From Liquorilactobacillus mali KCTC 3596 = DSM 20444 (GTDB lineage: Bacteria > Bacillota > Bacilli > Lactobacillales > Lactobacillaceae), in NCBI RefSeq assembly GCF_000260415.1, contig NZ_BACP01000033.1:1-64000 (forward strand): a DNA stretch of 64,000 nt, given 5' to 3'. The position numbers and the translations under genes were made by a program. A model generated the notes under the pieces. It saw only the letters and a list, made by a program, of their open reading frames with translations, was not told the DNA's origin and searched no databases. The stretch's first letter is position 1; each line of letters begins with the position of its first letter. This document shows positions 63,497 through 64,000 of the stretch, in pieces.

Positions 63497-64000
63497 TTAA
63501 CCAGTATGTTTCTTGGCCTTTTCTATAATAGATTTTTTCAACATAAAAAATGATATGATATCAAAGAAAAGCGCTATTAACCCTAAAAAAATATAGGCAT
63601 TTCTAAATCCAAATTGGTCATAGGCACTGCCAATTAAAACCGATAAAACAATCTGTCCAATTTGACGTGAAAATTGAAAACCAAAAAGATATAGAATTGA
63701 CGATAAGCGCAATTCGAAGTTTTCGTTGAGGTATTTAAAAATTGCTACTAAGAATACTGGTATCTCAAAAGCTTCAGCTAACTTCATAATTGCTAGTAGA
63801 GCTGGTCCAGCAACAACTCCCGAAAGAATAATTCTAATCGACATAACAAGACCTGCCAAAAGCAAGGAATTTCTAGCACCCATCTTATTTACTAGTTTTG
63901 GTGCTGCGAACATCATTGCTGCTTCAAGAATTACCTGCACTGAATTAACATGCCCGTAGACTTGGCTTCCTTGTGCTTTTGAAGCGAATAAAGTATAAAA
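63497..64000 (-). CDS. MFS oligosaccharide:H+ symporter, C-terminal part (runs off the window)
   Basis: Partial: the frame is open to the right edge, and the first 20 residues lie before the ATG at 63940 in the same frame (FYTLFASKAQGSQVYGHVNS). About 167 residues are seen, with five to six helices and a QVYGHVNSVQVILEAAMMF pattern that resembles LacY/CscB-type symporters. Ends with a Lys-rich tail. Given the neighbouring sucrose operon it may be a sucrose or raffinose/oligosaccharide permease; substrate is open. Confidence 0.8.
   Translation of the reverse strand, partial: FYTLFASKAQGSQVYGHVNSVQVILEAAMMFAAPKLVNKMGARNSLLLAGLVMSIRIILSGVVAGPALLAIMKLAEAFEIPVFLVAIFKYLNENFELRLSSILYLFGFQFSRQIGQIVLSVLIGSAYDQFGFRNAYIFLGLIALFFDIISFFMLKKSIIEKAKKHTG

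Overview
The window is low-GC Gram-positive chromosome, most consistent with a lactic acid bacterium of the Lactobacillaceae. It carries a malolactic enzyme with its LysR regulator, a catabolic acetolactate synthase, a T-box-controlled serS, several PTS/glycosidase operons, many small ABC exporters, strong AGGAGG-type ribosome binding sites and short A/T-rich intergenic gaps. The genus cannot be fixed from this stretch. I see no rRNA, tRNA, prophage, insertion sequence or CRISPR array.

Layout. 0-5.6 kb: serS behind a T-box leader, a lysine permease behind a lysine riboswitch, and acetolactate synthase. 5.8-16.9 kb: Rrf2 regulator/GNAT, zinc-ribbon DUF805 protein, an LCP cell-wall ligase whose start looks frameshifted at an A8 tract, a MacB-like ABC pair, a split ThrE exporter, an MFS pump, a cold-shock protein, a DtxR-family regulator and a pseudouridine synthase. 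17-24 kb: a five-gene operon (BceAB-like ABC pair, YtrA-type GntR repressor, second ABC pair) with a readable promoter/operator, then a NatAB-like pair. 24-28 kb: mleR divergent from mleS and a DASS-family dicarboxylate carrier. 28.4-34.8 kb: a seven-gene operon containing pxpB, pxpC, accB-like, accC-like, a DUF1445 protein, pxpA and an NRAMP-fold transporter that lacks the metal motifs. 34.9-36.3 kb: glutathione peroxidase and a heavily deleted ABC/two-component locus. 36.4-41.6 kb: cellobiose-type PTS, 6-phospho-beta-glucosidase and RpiR regulator. 41.7-45.8 kb: an hcrB-hcrA/LysR cluster, the arrangement known for hydroxycinnamate reductase. 46-52 kb: amino-acid permease, amidase, two MFS pumps. 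52-57 kb: AraC regulator with two ABC half-transporters. 57-64 kb: PgpA/YutG-like protein, a broken GH32 gene, and a sucrose operon (EIIA, GH32, EIIBC) with a divergent AraC regulator, then the end of an MFS sugar symporter at the window edge.

The most interesting content is: (1) the pxp operon, which encodes as separate proteins every domain type of a urea-carboxylase-like biotin enzyme (BC, BCCP, and the AHS1/AHS2 carboxyltransferase-like pair) next to the LamB/YcsF subunit and a divergent NRAMP-like carrier; (2) the hcr cluster with a perfect 11-bp-arm dyad in its divergent promoter and an altered fumarate-site histidine; (3) a ~170-bp dispersed intergenic repeat in three copies, each ending in a hairpin of a family that also occurs alone; (4) decayed genes at several sites.

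Many ORF starts were moved to the first start codon with a good Shine-Dalgarno; the reasons are given per gene. All family assignments come from reading motifs, not from database searches.
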